Counted from the first letter of the stretch, positions 8,861 to 18,037 are shown. The stretch is 42,127 nt of DNA from Campylobacteraceae bacterium (GCA_031258205.1 JAIRNE010000089.1:1-42127); one strand, 5' to 3'. Made by a program: numbers and translations. Notes: generated by a model not told the origin, from the sequence alone.

Positions 8861-8916
8861 GTTAACTCCTTTGTATGACAATGTATGACGGATTATAACA
8901 TAATTTTTATGATTTG
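8729..8916. repeat. 188-bp direct repeat, copy 2
   Basis: See 5574-5761. Confidence 0.95.
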
Positions 8917-9063
8917 TCGTAAGGCTCTAAAATAGATACTTTTTTATTGCTGATTGTTTTTATATATTTCTCAAAAATTCGCTTTCGGATATGACTATTT
9001 ATTTCTTTTTTATATAGTTTCTCAATACTAAAAAAATTTTACCGCACGTGATTGCGTCATCTT

Positions 9064-9993
9064 TTACAATATTGACCTTATGACTTTCCCGATGATTTTG
9101 AATACTATTTGAGAGTCATTTAAATCTACCGTATAGCTTTTATAGTCTCTATTTGCAGAGATAATTTCCACTTTGCCGTTTGGAGTAATCTGTACAATTT
9201 TAACCATAAGCGTATTGTCCCAATTTAATACATATAAGCCGTCGCCTCTAAAATTTTCATCATCGTTAAAAATTACCCAACTGTCCGGTAAAAGCATAGG
9301 TAACATACTATAGCCGTCTATTTTTATAGCTTTTAGATTTTTAGTGTTGCTAAGTCTAAGGGTATCGTTATCCCCCACAAAAACACCATTAACACTAAAA
9401 TTGTCTATTGCTTCAAGATTGTTTCCGCCGCCTGCGCTTGCAGTAACGGATAACTTAGGTATACAAACTATGTCAACATTTATATCGTTATTATTTTTTT
9501 TAATATCTTTTTCGATAAGCTCACTAAAATTAGAATCTTGTTCTTGATTAAGATTTAATCCCTTAAAAGATGCCGTAAGCCTTTCAGAAAATTCTAAAAG
9601 ACGTTTATTGGTGCTTGCAAAAGCAGCATTAATTTGCCTAAATGGTTTTGTAAGACTTTCTATTGTTTTTGCGATATTTCCGTCAAATTCAACAAAATTT
9701 TTCATAGCCTGTATCGTTTGACCTTTTAAAGCCTTTTCATTGGTAATTCTAAACTCTCTAAATCCATAGTATAACTCTTCCGCTTTTATGCCAAATATGT
9801 CAATAAGATTTTTCATTTGACCAACCGTAATCCTTGTTTCTGCTTTTGGATCGCTCCAATTTTTAAAAGTTGTTGCATCTATATTGGTGTCAAATTTTTG
9901 GTTGTATGCTTGGATAAACTTCTTTTCGTCGCCATATTGCACCTTTACTAATTGTCTGAAAGCTCTTTTGTTAAAAAGTTTCGGTCTTTTCAT
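9064..9993 (-). CDS. CI/LexA-like phage repressor with S24 peptidase domain
   Basis: N-terminal HTH-like region; ASAGGG cleavage-site-like motif, GYSMLP serine, MVKIV lysine. Confidence 0.85.
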   Translation of the reverse strand: MKRPKLFNKRAFRQLVKVQYGDEKKFIQAYNQKFDTNIDATTFKNWSDPKAETRITVGQMKNLIDIFGIKAEELYYGFREFRITNEKALKGQTIQAMKNFVEFDGNIAKTIESLTKPFRQINAAFASTNKRLLEFSERLTASFKGLNLNQEQDSNFSELIEKDIKKNNNDINVDIVCIPKLSVTASAGGGNNLEAIDNFSVNGVFVGDNDTLRLSNTKNLKAIKIDGYSMLPMLLPDSWVIFNDDENFRGDGLYVLNWDNTLMVKIVQITPNGKVEIISANRDYKSYTVDLNDSQIVFKIIGKVIRSIL

Positions 9994-10042
9994 TTTGTCT
10001 CCTTTGTTTTAAGCTTGTTTTTTCATTCTTTAAATTCATATT

Positions 10043-10687
10043 TCACTCAAACATAGATTGTATAGAACCGAGAAGTTTGATTCTTGCAACTACTTTACCG
10101 ACAATTTCAAACTCTCTTTTGTCCGTTCTTTTATCAAACGTGGAAGCTGACAATTGATTTTCATCGTTTTTAATATGTATAATTGACTTCCCTTCAAAAT
10201 TGAGATATTTAATGTAATTTACACCATCAAGACAGATAAGATAAAAATCATCTTTTTGTAGCAATGGATTATTTTTTTTAAGCTCTATGATAATCCATTC
10301 ATCACCTATTTTTGTACTTATGAGATTTTCTTTTATTGTGCCTTGAGGCAAATAATTGATATCTATATCTCCATAATCGGTATTTTCAGTGCTATTTGTT
10401 TTGTCCACATTTATTTGTACGTCAAATTTTTTTATAGGTATTGATACAATGTTTTTATTTTGACGCGGCGTATAGTTATCAAAAAATAAAACATTTGCGT
10501 CTTTTGTGTTTGTAACTTTTAAAACCATTTCTATAAAATCAGGTTTCGGCGTTCTTGAGCCATCTCTGTACTTTGTTATACTTTCTTTGCTTATTTTGTA
10601 CTCATAAGCATTATAAAGCGTCTCTGCTAACTTCGCGCTCGTCATTTTTGTATTAGTTAAAAGTGCGTCTAATCTCTTTGCAAACAT
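10043..10687 (-). CDS. Second XRE-family repressor, degenerate S24-like C-terminus
   Basis: HTH N-terminus (KISKESITKYRDGSRTPK); C-terminus ends EIVGKVVARIKLL, but the GxSMxP position reads KKNNPLL. Confidence 0.7.
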   Translation of the reverse strand: MFAKRLDALLTNTKMTSAKLAETLYNAYEYKISKESITKYRDGSRTPKPDFIEMVLKVTNTKDANVLFFDNYTPRQNKNIVSIPIKKFDVQINVDKTNSTENTDYGDIDINYLPQGTIKENLISTKIGDEWIIIELKKNNPLLQKDDFYLICLDGVNYIKYLNFEGKSIIHIKNDENQLSASTFDKRTDKREFEIVGKVVARIKLLGSIQSMFE

Positions 10688-10762
10688 TAATATTCTCCAT
10701 ATTTTAATATATTACAATATATTCAAGTACATAAAGTCCTACAACATTTATTTCTTTTTAAG

Positions 10763-10777
10763 AGTACTATATGTATT
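10763..10777. promoter_or_regulatory. Candidate repressor operator
   Basis: AGTACTATATGTATT, 14/15 identical to 2618-2632. Confidence 0.45.
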
Positions 10778-10786
10778 ATTACACTC

Positions 10787-11080
10787 ATGAATAGAGTACA
10801 ATTTAAAGACATCTTAAATAGATATTATGCTAAGACAACTATTAATTCTCTCCTATGTGGAAGGAGAACCCCTTCTTACCGGCAAGCGGTTTTGCTTGAG
10901 CAAAAAGAAAATATCCCTCTAAATGCTTGGCAAAACATCAAACTTTACTTGCAAGAGAATGCTACCGAACAAAAAACCTGTGCGCAAGAGTTCCCGACTG
11001 TGCAGGAGTGTGATGATGGGAACAGTAGTGTGCAAAGCGGTGAAAGTGTTGATGTGGATTCTCACAATGACGGAAGGTGA
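10787..11080 (+). CDS. Cro-like small DNA-binding protein
   Basis: 97 aa, divergent from the repressors; short HTH-like N-terminus. Confidence 0.5.
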   Translation: MNRVQFKDILNRYYAKTTINSLLCGRRTPSYRQAVLLEQKENIPLNAWQNIKLYLQENATEQKTCAQEFPTVQECDDGNSSVQSGESVDVDSHNDGR

Positions 11081-11083
11081 TAG

Positions 11084-11320
11084 ATGAAACTGTACGGCGC
11101 GTCTAAAGATAGCAACGACAAAAAGTTAAGCCGTATAACCGTCTCTTTGGGGTATGAGGATATGGAGCTTATAGAGGAGATAGCAGACGCTAAGAATATA
11201 AGCAACAGCGAAGTGATAAATCTTTTGATAAGACCTACGATAAGGCTTATTAAAGAGCAAGAGGCATTGATAAAAGAAAACCCAAAAGCCGTAGCTTTTG
11301 ACTTGGTGACTAAGGTTTAG
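11084..11320 (+). CDS. Ribbon-helix-helix-like phage protein
   Basis: SRITVSLGYEDMELIEEIADAKNISNSEVINLLIRPTI. Confidence 0.5.
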   Translation: MKLYGASKDSNDKKLSRITVSLGYEDMELIEEIADAKNISNSEVINLLIRPTIRLIKEQEALIKENPKAVAFDLVTKV

Positions 11321-11321
11321 A

Positions 11322-11507
11322 ATGAATAAAGAAGCGATACTTGAGGCTATCAAAGCGGCGGACGAAGAGTTAAAAGAGATAGAAAAATTGATAATAAACC
11401 GTAAAAATATCTCCGATACAAGGACAAAAGAGTTTTTAGAGATGATAAGAAAAAGAATCAAAAAAATGAGGTTGAAAGGAGTTAGCTATGACGCCGACAA
11501 TGCTTAA
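11322..11507 (+). CDS. Hypothetical protein, 61 aa
   Basis: Tightly packed early operon ORF. Confidence 0.5.
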   Translation: MNKEAILEAIKAADEELKEIEKLIINRKNISDTRTKEFLEMIRKRIKKMRLKGVSYDADNA

Positions 11508-11757
11508 AGGCGGGGGGAATTACCGCGTTATCAGGCATTTGCTGAATGTCGGGGGATTGACTGCGGTCGAATGTCTGCTAAATGGTATCAGTCCCGATTT
11601 GAGGTCCCGCGTGAGCGAGCTTAAGCGATACGGATTTGATATAGAGGCGAAAAAGGTACAAGGTAAGCAGTATAAGCTCTACTATGTGCCTGCCGACAAA
11701 CTTGAGCGTAACCGCGAGTGGTTTGCAAGGGTGTTTTACGGGGCGAAAACGGCTTAA
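11488..11757 (+). CDS. Winged-helix/HTH-like phage protein, 89 aa
   Basis: GGLTAVECLLNGISPDLRSRVSELKRYGFDIEAKK. Confidence 0.55.
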   Translation: MTPTMLKGGGNYRVIRHLLNVGGLTAVECLLNGISPDLRSRVSELKRYGFDIEAKKVQGKQYKLYYVPADKLERNREWFARVFYGAKTA

Positions 11758-11830
11758 TGGATTGCTTCGTCGCAAGCGGTTCGCAATGACGGAGAATGGA
11801 TTTCTTCGCTCCGCTCGCAATGACGGGAAA
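11756..11830. repeat. Two tandem REP-like elements
   Basis: ggattgcttcgtcgcaagcggttcgcaatgacgg / ggatttcttcgctccgctcgcaatgacgg. Confidence 0.7.
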
Positions 11831-11838
11831 GGTAAAAA

Positions 11839-12105
11839 ATGTATATAGATAGAAGCCAAAGGGTTTACAATTTTATTGCTGACGAACTTGAAAAGAAATA
11901 TGACATACTCCCTCAATGTGTGGATGTAAACAGACATAATATTTTTATACAGTTTCACGAAATAATCAGCGAAACGGAAATAACTATAGTCCGAAGAAAC
12001 GGGTTAGTAAAGATTTGGAATTTTTACCCGACTGAAAGAACGATACAACTTATAAGTGAAATTGCAAAAATGAAGTGGCAAATCATAGCAGTGGCGAAAG
12101 GATAA
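11839..12105 (+). CDS. Hypothetical protein, 88 aa
   Basis: Intact ORF with SD. Confidence 0.5.
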   Translation: MYIDRSQRVYNFIADELEKKYDILPQCVDVNRHNIFIQFHEIISETEITIVRRNGLVKIWNFYPTERTIQLISEIAKMKWQIIAVAKG

Positions 12106-12113
12106 AAAAACTT

Positions 12114-13448
12114 ATGCAAAACAGTCATCTTTATAACGTCAATATCGAGCGTTCCGTGCTGGCGAGCTTTTTGTTTGATCCTTTGATATTTAGCGACAAT
12201 AAAATGTGTGCGTTTGACTTTTATCTACCGGCGCATAGAAATATTTTTGAGGCTATGGAGAAGCTTGAAAACAGGGAAGAGCCGATAGACGAAGAGTTTA
12301 TAAAAATAGAGCTTAGCAAAGATAATAAATTTGATGAACAGGCGATGCTTGATATATTGTCTACTAACCCTTTGCCCGAAGTTGAGAGTTACATCAAAAT
12401 CCTCCAAATTATGAGCGGATACAGACGTCTTGGCAAGCTTTGTGCGGATATAAAAGAGCGCGTATTAAAGTCCGAAGAAATGCACGATATTACCGACTTT
12501 GCCGCGAAAACTATAGACGAGATAACAGACGGCGTTGTCGGAGAACGAATAGATAACTTGAGAGATTTTGTGACGGGGTTTGAGTGTGAACTAAAAAACG
12601 CTTTATCCGCAGTGGACGGCATAACGGGCTACAAGACGGGGATAACTTCGCTTGACAATAAAACGGGCGGGTTTGAAGCTGGGGAATTGGTCGTTATCGC
12701 GGGGCGTCCGGGTATGGGTAAGACTGCGGCAGGAACTACGATAGCAAACTTTCTTGATTTGCAAGGCGTGGGCGTACTTTTTGACAGCTTGGAGATGGGC
12801 GGGTCGAAGATAGTGCGCCGACTTGTTGCAAACAGGGCAAACGAGAAGCTTGGCAACTTAAAAAGAGGATTGTTTGCCAACTACGTGAATGCGACAAAAG
12901 TAATTAAAGAGTTAAAGACAAGTAAAAATCTTGTTTTGCACTCTTTATATTATCCGAGCATTGAACAGCTTTGCGCTAAAGCGGGTAAAGTTTTTCGTAA
13001 AAATCCGCATGTGAAAGTGTGGATAATAGACCATCTTAAGCACATAAAGAAAAAAAGCACGGGAAGCTACGAAGTAAGTAACGAGATAGCCGAACAGCTC
13101 AAAAACATCATCAAAGTCAGCAAAGAATACGGCATCGTGCCGATAGTTTTGCATCAGTTGAACCGAAATAATGAGGGGCGCAATAACAAACGCCCGAATT
13201 TGTCGGAGCTGGGACAGTCAAGCGCGATAGAAGAGTTGGCAAGTTGGGTGATATTTCCGTTTCGCGCGAGCTATTACGAGAGGCTTGATACGAATGTGCC
13301 TGAACCAAAATACGCGCCTGCGGAGATGATAATAGCAAAGGCGAGAGACGGCGAGGCGGCAGCGGCTGCGTGTTACTTTTGTGGGCAGCATAGCAGGTTT
13401 CAAAACTACGGTGACGGGAATGAGAGCGCGTATAAGGGGGACTTATGA
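12114..13448 (+). CDS. DnaB-like replicative helicase
   Basis: N-terminal SVLASFLFDP...HRNIFEAM; Walker A GRPGMGKTA; IIDHLKHI; start moved to MQNSHLY from ORF 12075. Confidence 0.85.
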   Translation: MQNSHLYNVNIERSVLASFLFDPLIFSDNKMCAFDFYLPAHRNIFEAMEKLENREEPIDEEFIKIELSKDNKFDEQAMLDILSTNPLPEVESYIKILQIMSGYRRLGKLCADIKERVLKSEEMHDITDFAAKTIDEITDGVVGERIDNLRDFVTGFECELKNALSAVDGITGYKTGITSLDNKTGGFEAGELVVIAGRPGMGKTAAGTTIANFLDLQGVGVLFDSLEMGGSKIVRRLVANRANEKLGNLKRGLFANYVNATKVIKELKTSKNLVLHSLYYPSIEQLCAKAGKVFRKNPHVKVWIIDHLKHIKKKSTGSYEVSNEIAEQLKNIIKVSKEYGIVPIVLHQLNRNNEGRNNKRPNLSELGQSSAIEELASWVIFPFRASYYERLDTNVPEPKYAPAEMIIAKARDGEAAAAACYFCGQHSRFQNYGDGNESAYKGDL

Positions 13449-13483
13449 AATGCACTTGTGGAGGGGGGGATAAGAGAGGTTTT

Positions 13484-13532
13484 GCAATAAAATAAACGCT
13501 TATTTTATGCAATGGTTTAAGCAAATAAAATA
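13484..13532. other. Candidate replication-origin repeats
   Basis: GCAATAAAATAA, inverted TTATTTTATGC and GCAAATAAAATA within 50 bp between helicase and initiator-like genes. Confidence 0.35.
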
Positions 13533-13552
13533 GATATTTCAAGGAGAGAAAA

Positions 13553-13822
13553 ATGAGTAATGCGAATTGGTACGGCGTGCTAAATGCAAATGTCAGGTAC
13601 GATAAAAGGTTGTCTATCGGGGCGCGGTTTTTTTATGCGGAAATCACTGCAAACTTTAATGAAAACAACGCTTGCGTTAGACGTGAATGTTCGTTTGAGA
13701 AAGATTTGGGCGTGAGCAGAGCGCAAGTGGACAAATGGCTTAAAGAGTTAAAAGACGCCGGATATATAGATTATGGCGAGACTACGGAGTATGGACAAGT
13801 GATAGCGGAGGTAGAAAAATGA
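13553..13822 (+). CDS. Helix-turn-helix replication-type protein, short
   Basis: NWYGVLNANVRYDKRLSIGARFFYAEI...VSRAQVDKWLKELKDAGYI. Confidence 0.65.
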   Translation: MSNANWYGVLNANVRYDKRLSIGARFFYAEITANFNENNACVRRECSFEKDLGVSRAQVDKWLKELKDAGYIDYGETTEYGQVIAEVEK

Positions 13823-14631
13823 AAAAGCCAAATTATTACTCAATTTTAACGGCTAAAGTAAGATACGATAACGACCTTTGCCCAAATGCGAAACTGCTTT
13901 TTAGCGAAATTACCTCTTTGTCTAACAAAGAGGGTTATTGTTGGGCGACAAATGAGTATTTTGCCAATTTATTTAACGTCTCTCAAAGGAGCGTTACAAG
14001 ATGGATAACGTCTTTGAGGGAGAAAAAATATATCTATGAAAGCATAGATAAAAAGAGTGGAAACGAGAGAAAAATTTACATTTTTAAAGACGCATATGAA
14101 GAGCCTCAAAGTGCCCAATACACCGAGCTAAAACGTCCTGATACTATAGACAAAAATATCGGCTCTTATAATAGGTATAATAATTTAAATACTAACAATA
14201 CCCCCTATAGTCCCCCTTATCCCGTAGAAGCTCTATTTACTACTCCAAAGTTTAACGATCTGTTTTTTATATGTCAATTAGCAAGTAAACATGCAGGTAA
14301 AATACAGGACGCTTTTATAGAGTATCAAAAGCATAAAGAGATAATCAGCGAAGATGATTTGAAAATGGCTTATTTATATTATGCGAGCGATAAGAAAATT
14401 GCTTTTGGAAAATATTACGGACTTGCAAATTTTCTAAAAAATCGCATTTATTTGAATTATTTGAGGTTGAAAGTTAGGGTAGAACTGGGGGATAAGACAA
14501 TTGAGGGCGAATACGACAGGGAGCACAGTAAGCTTATTTGTGAGGATGGGACTTATTATAGCTTTAGCCCCGAGAGGTTTTTGGAACTGCTGCGGCAAGA
14601 TAAGATTGTGATAAGCGAGAAAGCGGCGTGA
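13819..14631 (+). CDS. Helix-turn-helix replication protein (O-like)
   Basis: Paralogous N-terminus to the preceding ORF: NYYSILTAKVRYDNDLCPNAKLLFSEI...VSQRSVTRWITSLREKKYI. Confidence 0.65.
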   Translation: MKKPNYYSILTAKVRYDNDLCPNAKLLFSEITSLSNKEGYCWATNEYFANLFNVSQRSVTRWITSLREKKYIYESIDKKSGNERKIYIFKDAYEEPQSAQYTELKRPDTIDKNIGSYNRYNNLNTNNTPYSPPYPVEALFTTPKFNDLFFICQLASKHAGKIQDAFIEYQKHKEIISEDDLKMAYLYYASDKKIAFGKYYGLANFLKNRIYLNYLRLKVRVELGDKTIEGEYDREHSKLICEDGTYYSFSPERFLELLRQDKIVISEKAA

Positions 14632-15203
14632 TGAAAGACGGCGTTGTAGTTACGGGCGATATGGCAGTGTTGGAGGCATTGGCAAAATTTGATGCAAACA
14701 CGGTGCGAAAAGCAGCCAATCGCGCTATCAACGATGCGGGTAAAAAAGCGGCAAACGCCGCCATCAAAGAGGTAAAAAAAGTTTATAACGTCACAAACGA
14801 CTCATGGCTCAAGAAGCGTTTAAAGTTTCAGCTGTCCAATCCAAGCACGCTTAAATATACCGTCGTAATTAATTTTGTGGATAAAGGCTCATTAAGAGCA
14901 TTTGAAAAAGGGCAAAAAGGCATAAAAATCAAAGACCGATACGGCGTTAAAGTCAAAATCAAGCGTTCGGAGAGCGGATATAAGAGCATACATAGAGGTT
15001 TTATCATGAAGTCTAAAGGCAATATGTTTGTATTGCAAAGAGTAGGACCAAAGAAAAAAGATTTAAGACCCGCAACTACTCTGCCGCCTCTTGGTATGAT
15101 GATGCAAGAAAAAGGAATAAATATATTCCAAGAGGTTGCGCAGGAGACATTCGACAAACGCTTTGAGCATCATCTCAAATTTTATTTGGAGATAAAAAAA
15201 TGA
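14628..15203 (+). CDS. Prophage minor tail protein Z (GPZ)-like
   Basis: AANRAINDAGKKAANAAIKEVKKVYNVTNDSWLKKRLK; LQRVGPKKKDLRP. Confidence 0.65.
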   Translation: MMKDGVVVTGDMAVLEALAKFDANTVRKAANRAINDAGKKAANAAIKEVKKVYNVTNDSWLKKRLKFQLSNPSTLKYTVVINFVDKGSLRAFEKGQKGIKIKDRYGVKVKIKRSESGYKSIHRGFIMKSKGNMFVLQRVGPKKKDLRPATTLPPLGMMMQEKGINIFQEVAQETFDKRFEHHLKFYLEIKK

Positions 15204-15258
15204 ACGGCATCTTTTTTCAATTCAAAAAAATGAATGATGTCTTTTTTCAATTCAAAAA
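15194..15258 (+). repeat. Two tandem ~30-bp repeats
   Basis: aaaaaaatgaacggcatcttttttcaattc / aaaaaaatgaatgatgtcttttttcaattc. Confidence 0.75.
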
Positions 15259-15386
15259 AAATCAAAAGGTACTCCCCGAACTTTCCCCCCTGCGGGACAA
15301 GCGAAGCCCGATAGATGGGTAGTTTGTGGGATTTTAACTTATTTGACAGATGGAAAATGTAAGGGACTTGACATAAGGAATATACA

Positions 15387-16025
15387 TTGAAAATCCTCTT
15401 GACACAAGCAGCGTTTGCAAGAAAAATCGGATTTACAAGGCAGTATATAAACGAGCTTGTAAAAAAGGGTATTGTCGAATTAACCGATAATAAAAAAATT
15501 GATTATGATAAAGCTATAAAAGCGATAGAAGAGCATAAAGACCCGCGCCGCGACCCGCAAAGAGAAGCGCATCAAAAACGCAAAGAGAAAAATTTGTTTA
15601 GCATGCAGGGAAAATACAAATCTTATGCGGATATGACGGATGAGGAAAAAGCGGCAGAATATCAAAAAACGCAAAAAGAGCTTGAAAAACTCAATAAAGA
15701 AGCCGAGCTGCTTGGCTTGCCTGATGACGTTGAAGAGCTTGATACTATAGGCATAAAAGAGTTAAACCGTAAGATATTGATTCAAGAATTACGAATTAAA
15801 AAAGCTAAAGCCGATGTAGACGAGAAAAAAAGCATACAGATAGAGCAGATAGAAAAAAGCGTTTTTAACGCCGTAAGGATTGTTAGAAATGGTCTTTTGG
15901 GACTTCCTGCCAGATTAGCTCCAAAGCTTGCCGTAACAAGCGATATACACACATGCCGCACGATGTTAGAGACCGAAATAACCGCACAGCTTGAGAATTT
16001 AAGCAAGGTATTTGAAAATGAGTAA
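15387..16025 (+). CDS. Terminase small subunit (Nu1-like)
   Basis: N-terminal HTH TQAAFARKIGFTRQYINELVKKGIV; immediately upstream of GpA. Confidence 0.7.
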   Translation: MKILLTQAAFARKIGFTRQYINELVKKGIVELTDNKKIDYDKAIKAIEEHKDPRRDPQREAHQKRKEKNLFSMQGKYKSYADMTDEEKAAEYQKTQKELEKLNKEAELLGLPDDVEELDTIGIKELNRKILIQELRIKKAKADVDEKKSIQIEQIEKSVFNAVRIVRNGLLGLPARLAPKLAVTSDIHTCRTMLETEITAQLENLSKVFENE

Positions 16026-17838
16026 TCCAATCTTTGCCGCTTTCGCTCTTGCCATAGCTCCCGATCCATATTTAACGATTGACGAGTGGGCTGATAAGTT
16101 TAGGCAGTTACCGCAGGGCGCCAGCGCAGAGGCAGGACAATACAACACCGACAGGATGCCGTATTTAAGAGAAATTATGCGAGAGCTTAGCCCGCAAAGT
16201 CCAACGCAGCAGATAAAAGTGATGAAAGGCACACAGCTTGGATTTACGGAAATTGGAAATAATATGACGCTGTATTATATGGACATAGTTCCCGCTTCAC
16301 AGCTTATGATACTGCCTACCGAGACGCTTGCAAAAGACCACAATAACCGTAAACTTGAACCCTCTTTGCGCGCTATGCCCTATCTTGCAAGCCGCATAAC
16401 AGGCGGTAAAACAAAAGACGACGTCGGCGGAACGTTTGAGAAAATTTATTCGGGCGGTATGCTTAAAATCGCTTGGGCAGGCTCTCCCGCAAACTTCCGT
16501 TCGCTCTCCTGCCGCATCATAAATTTTGACGATATAGACGGTTTCCCGCAAGACGTGGGAAGCGAGGGAGACCCGATAGATTTGGGCAAAAAGCGCGCCG
16601 ATAGTTTCGGCAGTATGAGAAAAATATATATAAACTCCACTCCAACGACAGCGGGTGCGAGCAATATAGAGACCGAGTTTGAAGCTTCAGACCAAAGGCA
16701 TTATTTTATGCCCTGCCCGTTTTGCAAAGAGTTTATAAAATTTGAAAAAGACGGTTTTATTTTTACATACAACAAAGATAATTACACGCTCACAAGCGAA
16801 GTACAGTATTCTTGCCAGCATTGCGGAAGCCTAATAGACGAGCATTACAAAACGGAAATGCTCCTAAAAGGCAAATGGATAGCCCAAAACGAGCATATAC
16901 ATAGAGGTTACCGCCTGCCTTCTTACTACTCGCCTATAGGCTTTATCTCTTGGCGCGAAATCTTTACGGAGTTTTTGGAAGCAAAACAGGCCATGAACCG
17001 CGGCGATGTGAGAAAAATGAAAGTATGGGTAAACACAAGGGACGCCAAACCTTGGGAAGATGAGATAGACACGGTTAAGATTGACAATGTAGAGACAAGA
17101 GTAGAGGAGTACGATGCCGAGGTACCCGAAGGCGTTCTTGTCTTAACCGCGGGAGTGGATACGCAAGACGATAGATTTGAAGTGGAAGTTGTGGGATATG
17201 GCAAGCTGGAGGAGACTTGGAGCGTGGATTATAAAGTTATTTACGGCGACCCAAATCTGCTTGAAACAAGAGCCGCGCTTGACGGTTATCTGAAACGAAC
17301 TTTTACATGCAAGGACGGCGCAAAGATGAAGATATTTGCCGCCGCAGTAGACACGGGCGGACATAGGACAAAAGCCGCTTATGCTTTTTGTAAAACAAGG
17401 TATCTAAGGCGGATATTTGCGATAAAAGGAGCGCGCGAAGTAAACGCCTCATTCGTGAAAACAAGAGCAAGCAAAAACAACCTCGCCAAAATCAATCTTT
17501 TTACGATAGGCGTAAACACGGGCAAAGACGAGATATACGCCAAACTTGAGATAACGGCAAGAGGCGCCGGATATATGCATTTTCCCCGCAAGCCGCAGTA
17601 TGACGCCGAGTATTTCAAGCAGTTAACGGCGGAAAAAAGAGATAAAAAGACGGGGCGATGGGAGAAGTACAGACACAGAAACGGAGCTATAGACTGCCGC
17701 AACTACGCAAACGCCGCACTTTTGATAGCGGGCATAGACGACAAGATACTTGAAAAAGGCAAACGCATAGGCGTTTTGACTGAAAACACCCAAAAACCAA
17801 AAAAAGAAATACGACAAGGATGGTCGAATGGCTGGTAA
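16018..17838 (+). CDS. Terminase large subunit, GpA family
   Basis: QIKVMKGTQLGFTEIGNN; WAGSPANFRSLSCRIINFDDIDGFP; CPFCKEF zinc-like motif. Confidence 0.95.
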   Translation: MSNPIFAAFALAIAPDPYLTIDEWADKFRQLPQGASAEAGQYNTDRMPYLREIMRELSPQSPTQQIKVMKGTQLGFTEIGNNMTLYYMDIVPASQLMILPTETLAKDHNNRKLEPSLRAMPYLASRITGGKTKDDVGGTFEKIYSGGMLKIAWAGSPANFRSLSCRIINFDDIDGFPQDVGSEGDPIDLGKKRADSFGSMRKIYINSTPTTAGASNIETEFEASDQRHYFMPCPFCKEFIKFEKDGFIFTYNKDNYTLTSEVQYSCQHCGSLIDEHYKTEMLLKGKWIAQNEHIHRGYRLPSYYSPIGFISWREIFTEFLEAKQAMNRGDVRKMKVWVNTRDAKPWEDEIDTVKIDNVETRVEEYDAEVPEGVLVLTAGVDTQDDRFEVEVVGYGKLEETWSVDYKVIYGDPNLLETRAALDGYLKRTFTCKDGAKMKIFAAAVDTGGHRTKAAYAFCKTRYLRRIFAIKGAREVNASFVKTRASKNNLAKINLFTIGVNTGKDEIYAKLEITARGAGYMHFPRKPQYDAEYFKQLTAEKRDKKTGRWEKYRHRNGAIDCRNYANAALLIAGIDDKILEKGKRIGVLTENTQKPKKEIRQGWSNGW

Positions 17839-18037
17839 TATCAATAGCGGAAGAAAGATCAAAGACGAGCGAAAAATGTCAAGAACTTTCAGCATCAAAG
17901 AAAGTACGTTAACGACCGTAATGAAAATAGCGCTTAAATTAAATATAACCGAGAACGAAGTCGTGGGAAAAGCGTTACAAATCTATACCGAAACGCTGCA
18001 GAAAATTTTTAATGAAAACAGGGATGAACTTTTATGA
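17828..18037 (+). CDS. Small phage protein, 69 aa
   Basis: MAGNINSGRKIKDERKMSRTFSIKESTLTTVMKIALKLNITENEVV. Confidence 0.55.
   Translation: MAGNINSGRKIKDERKMSRTFSIKESTLTTVMKIALKLNITENEVVGKALQIYTETLQKIFNENRDELL

Noticed and set aside
13117-13542. Minus-strand 141-aa ORF
   Set aside because: Antisense to the helicase gene; low-complexity, no recognisable domain.
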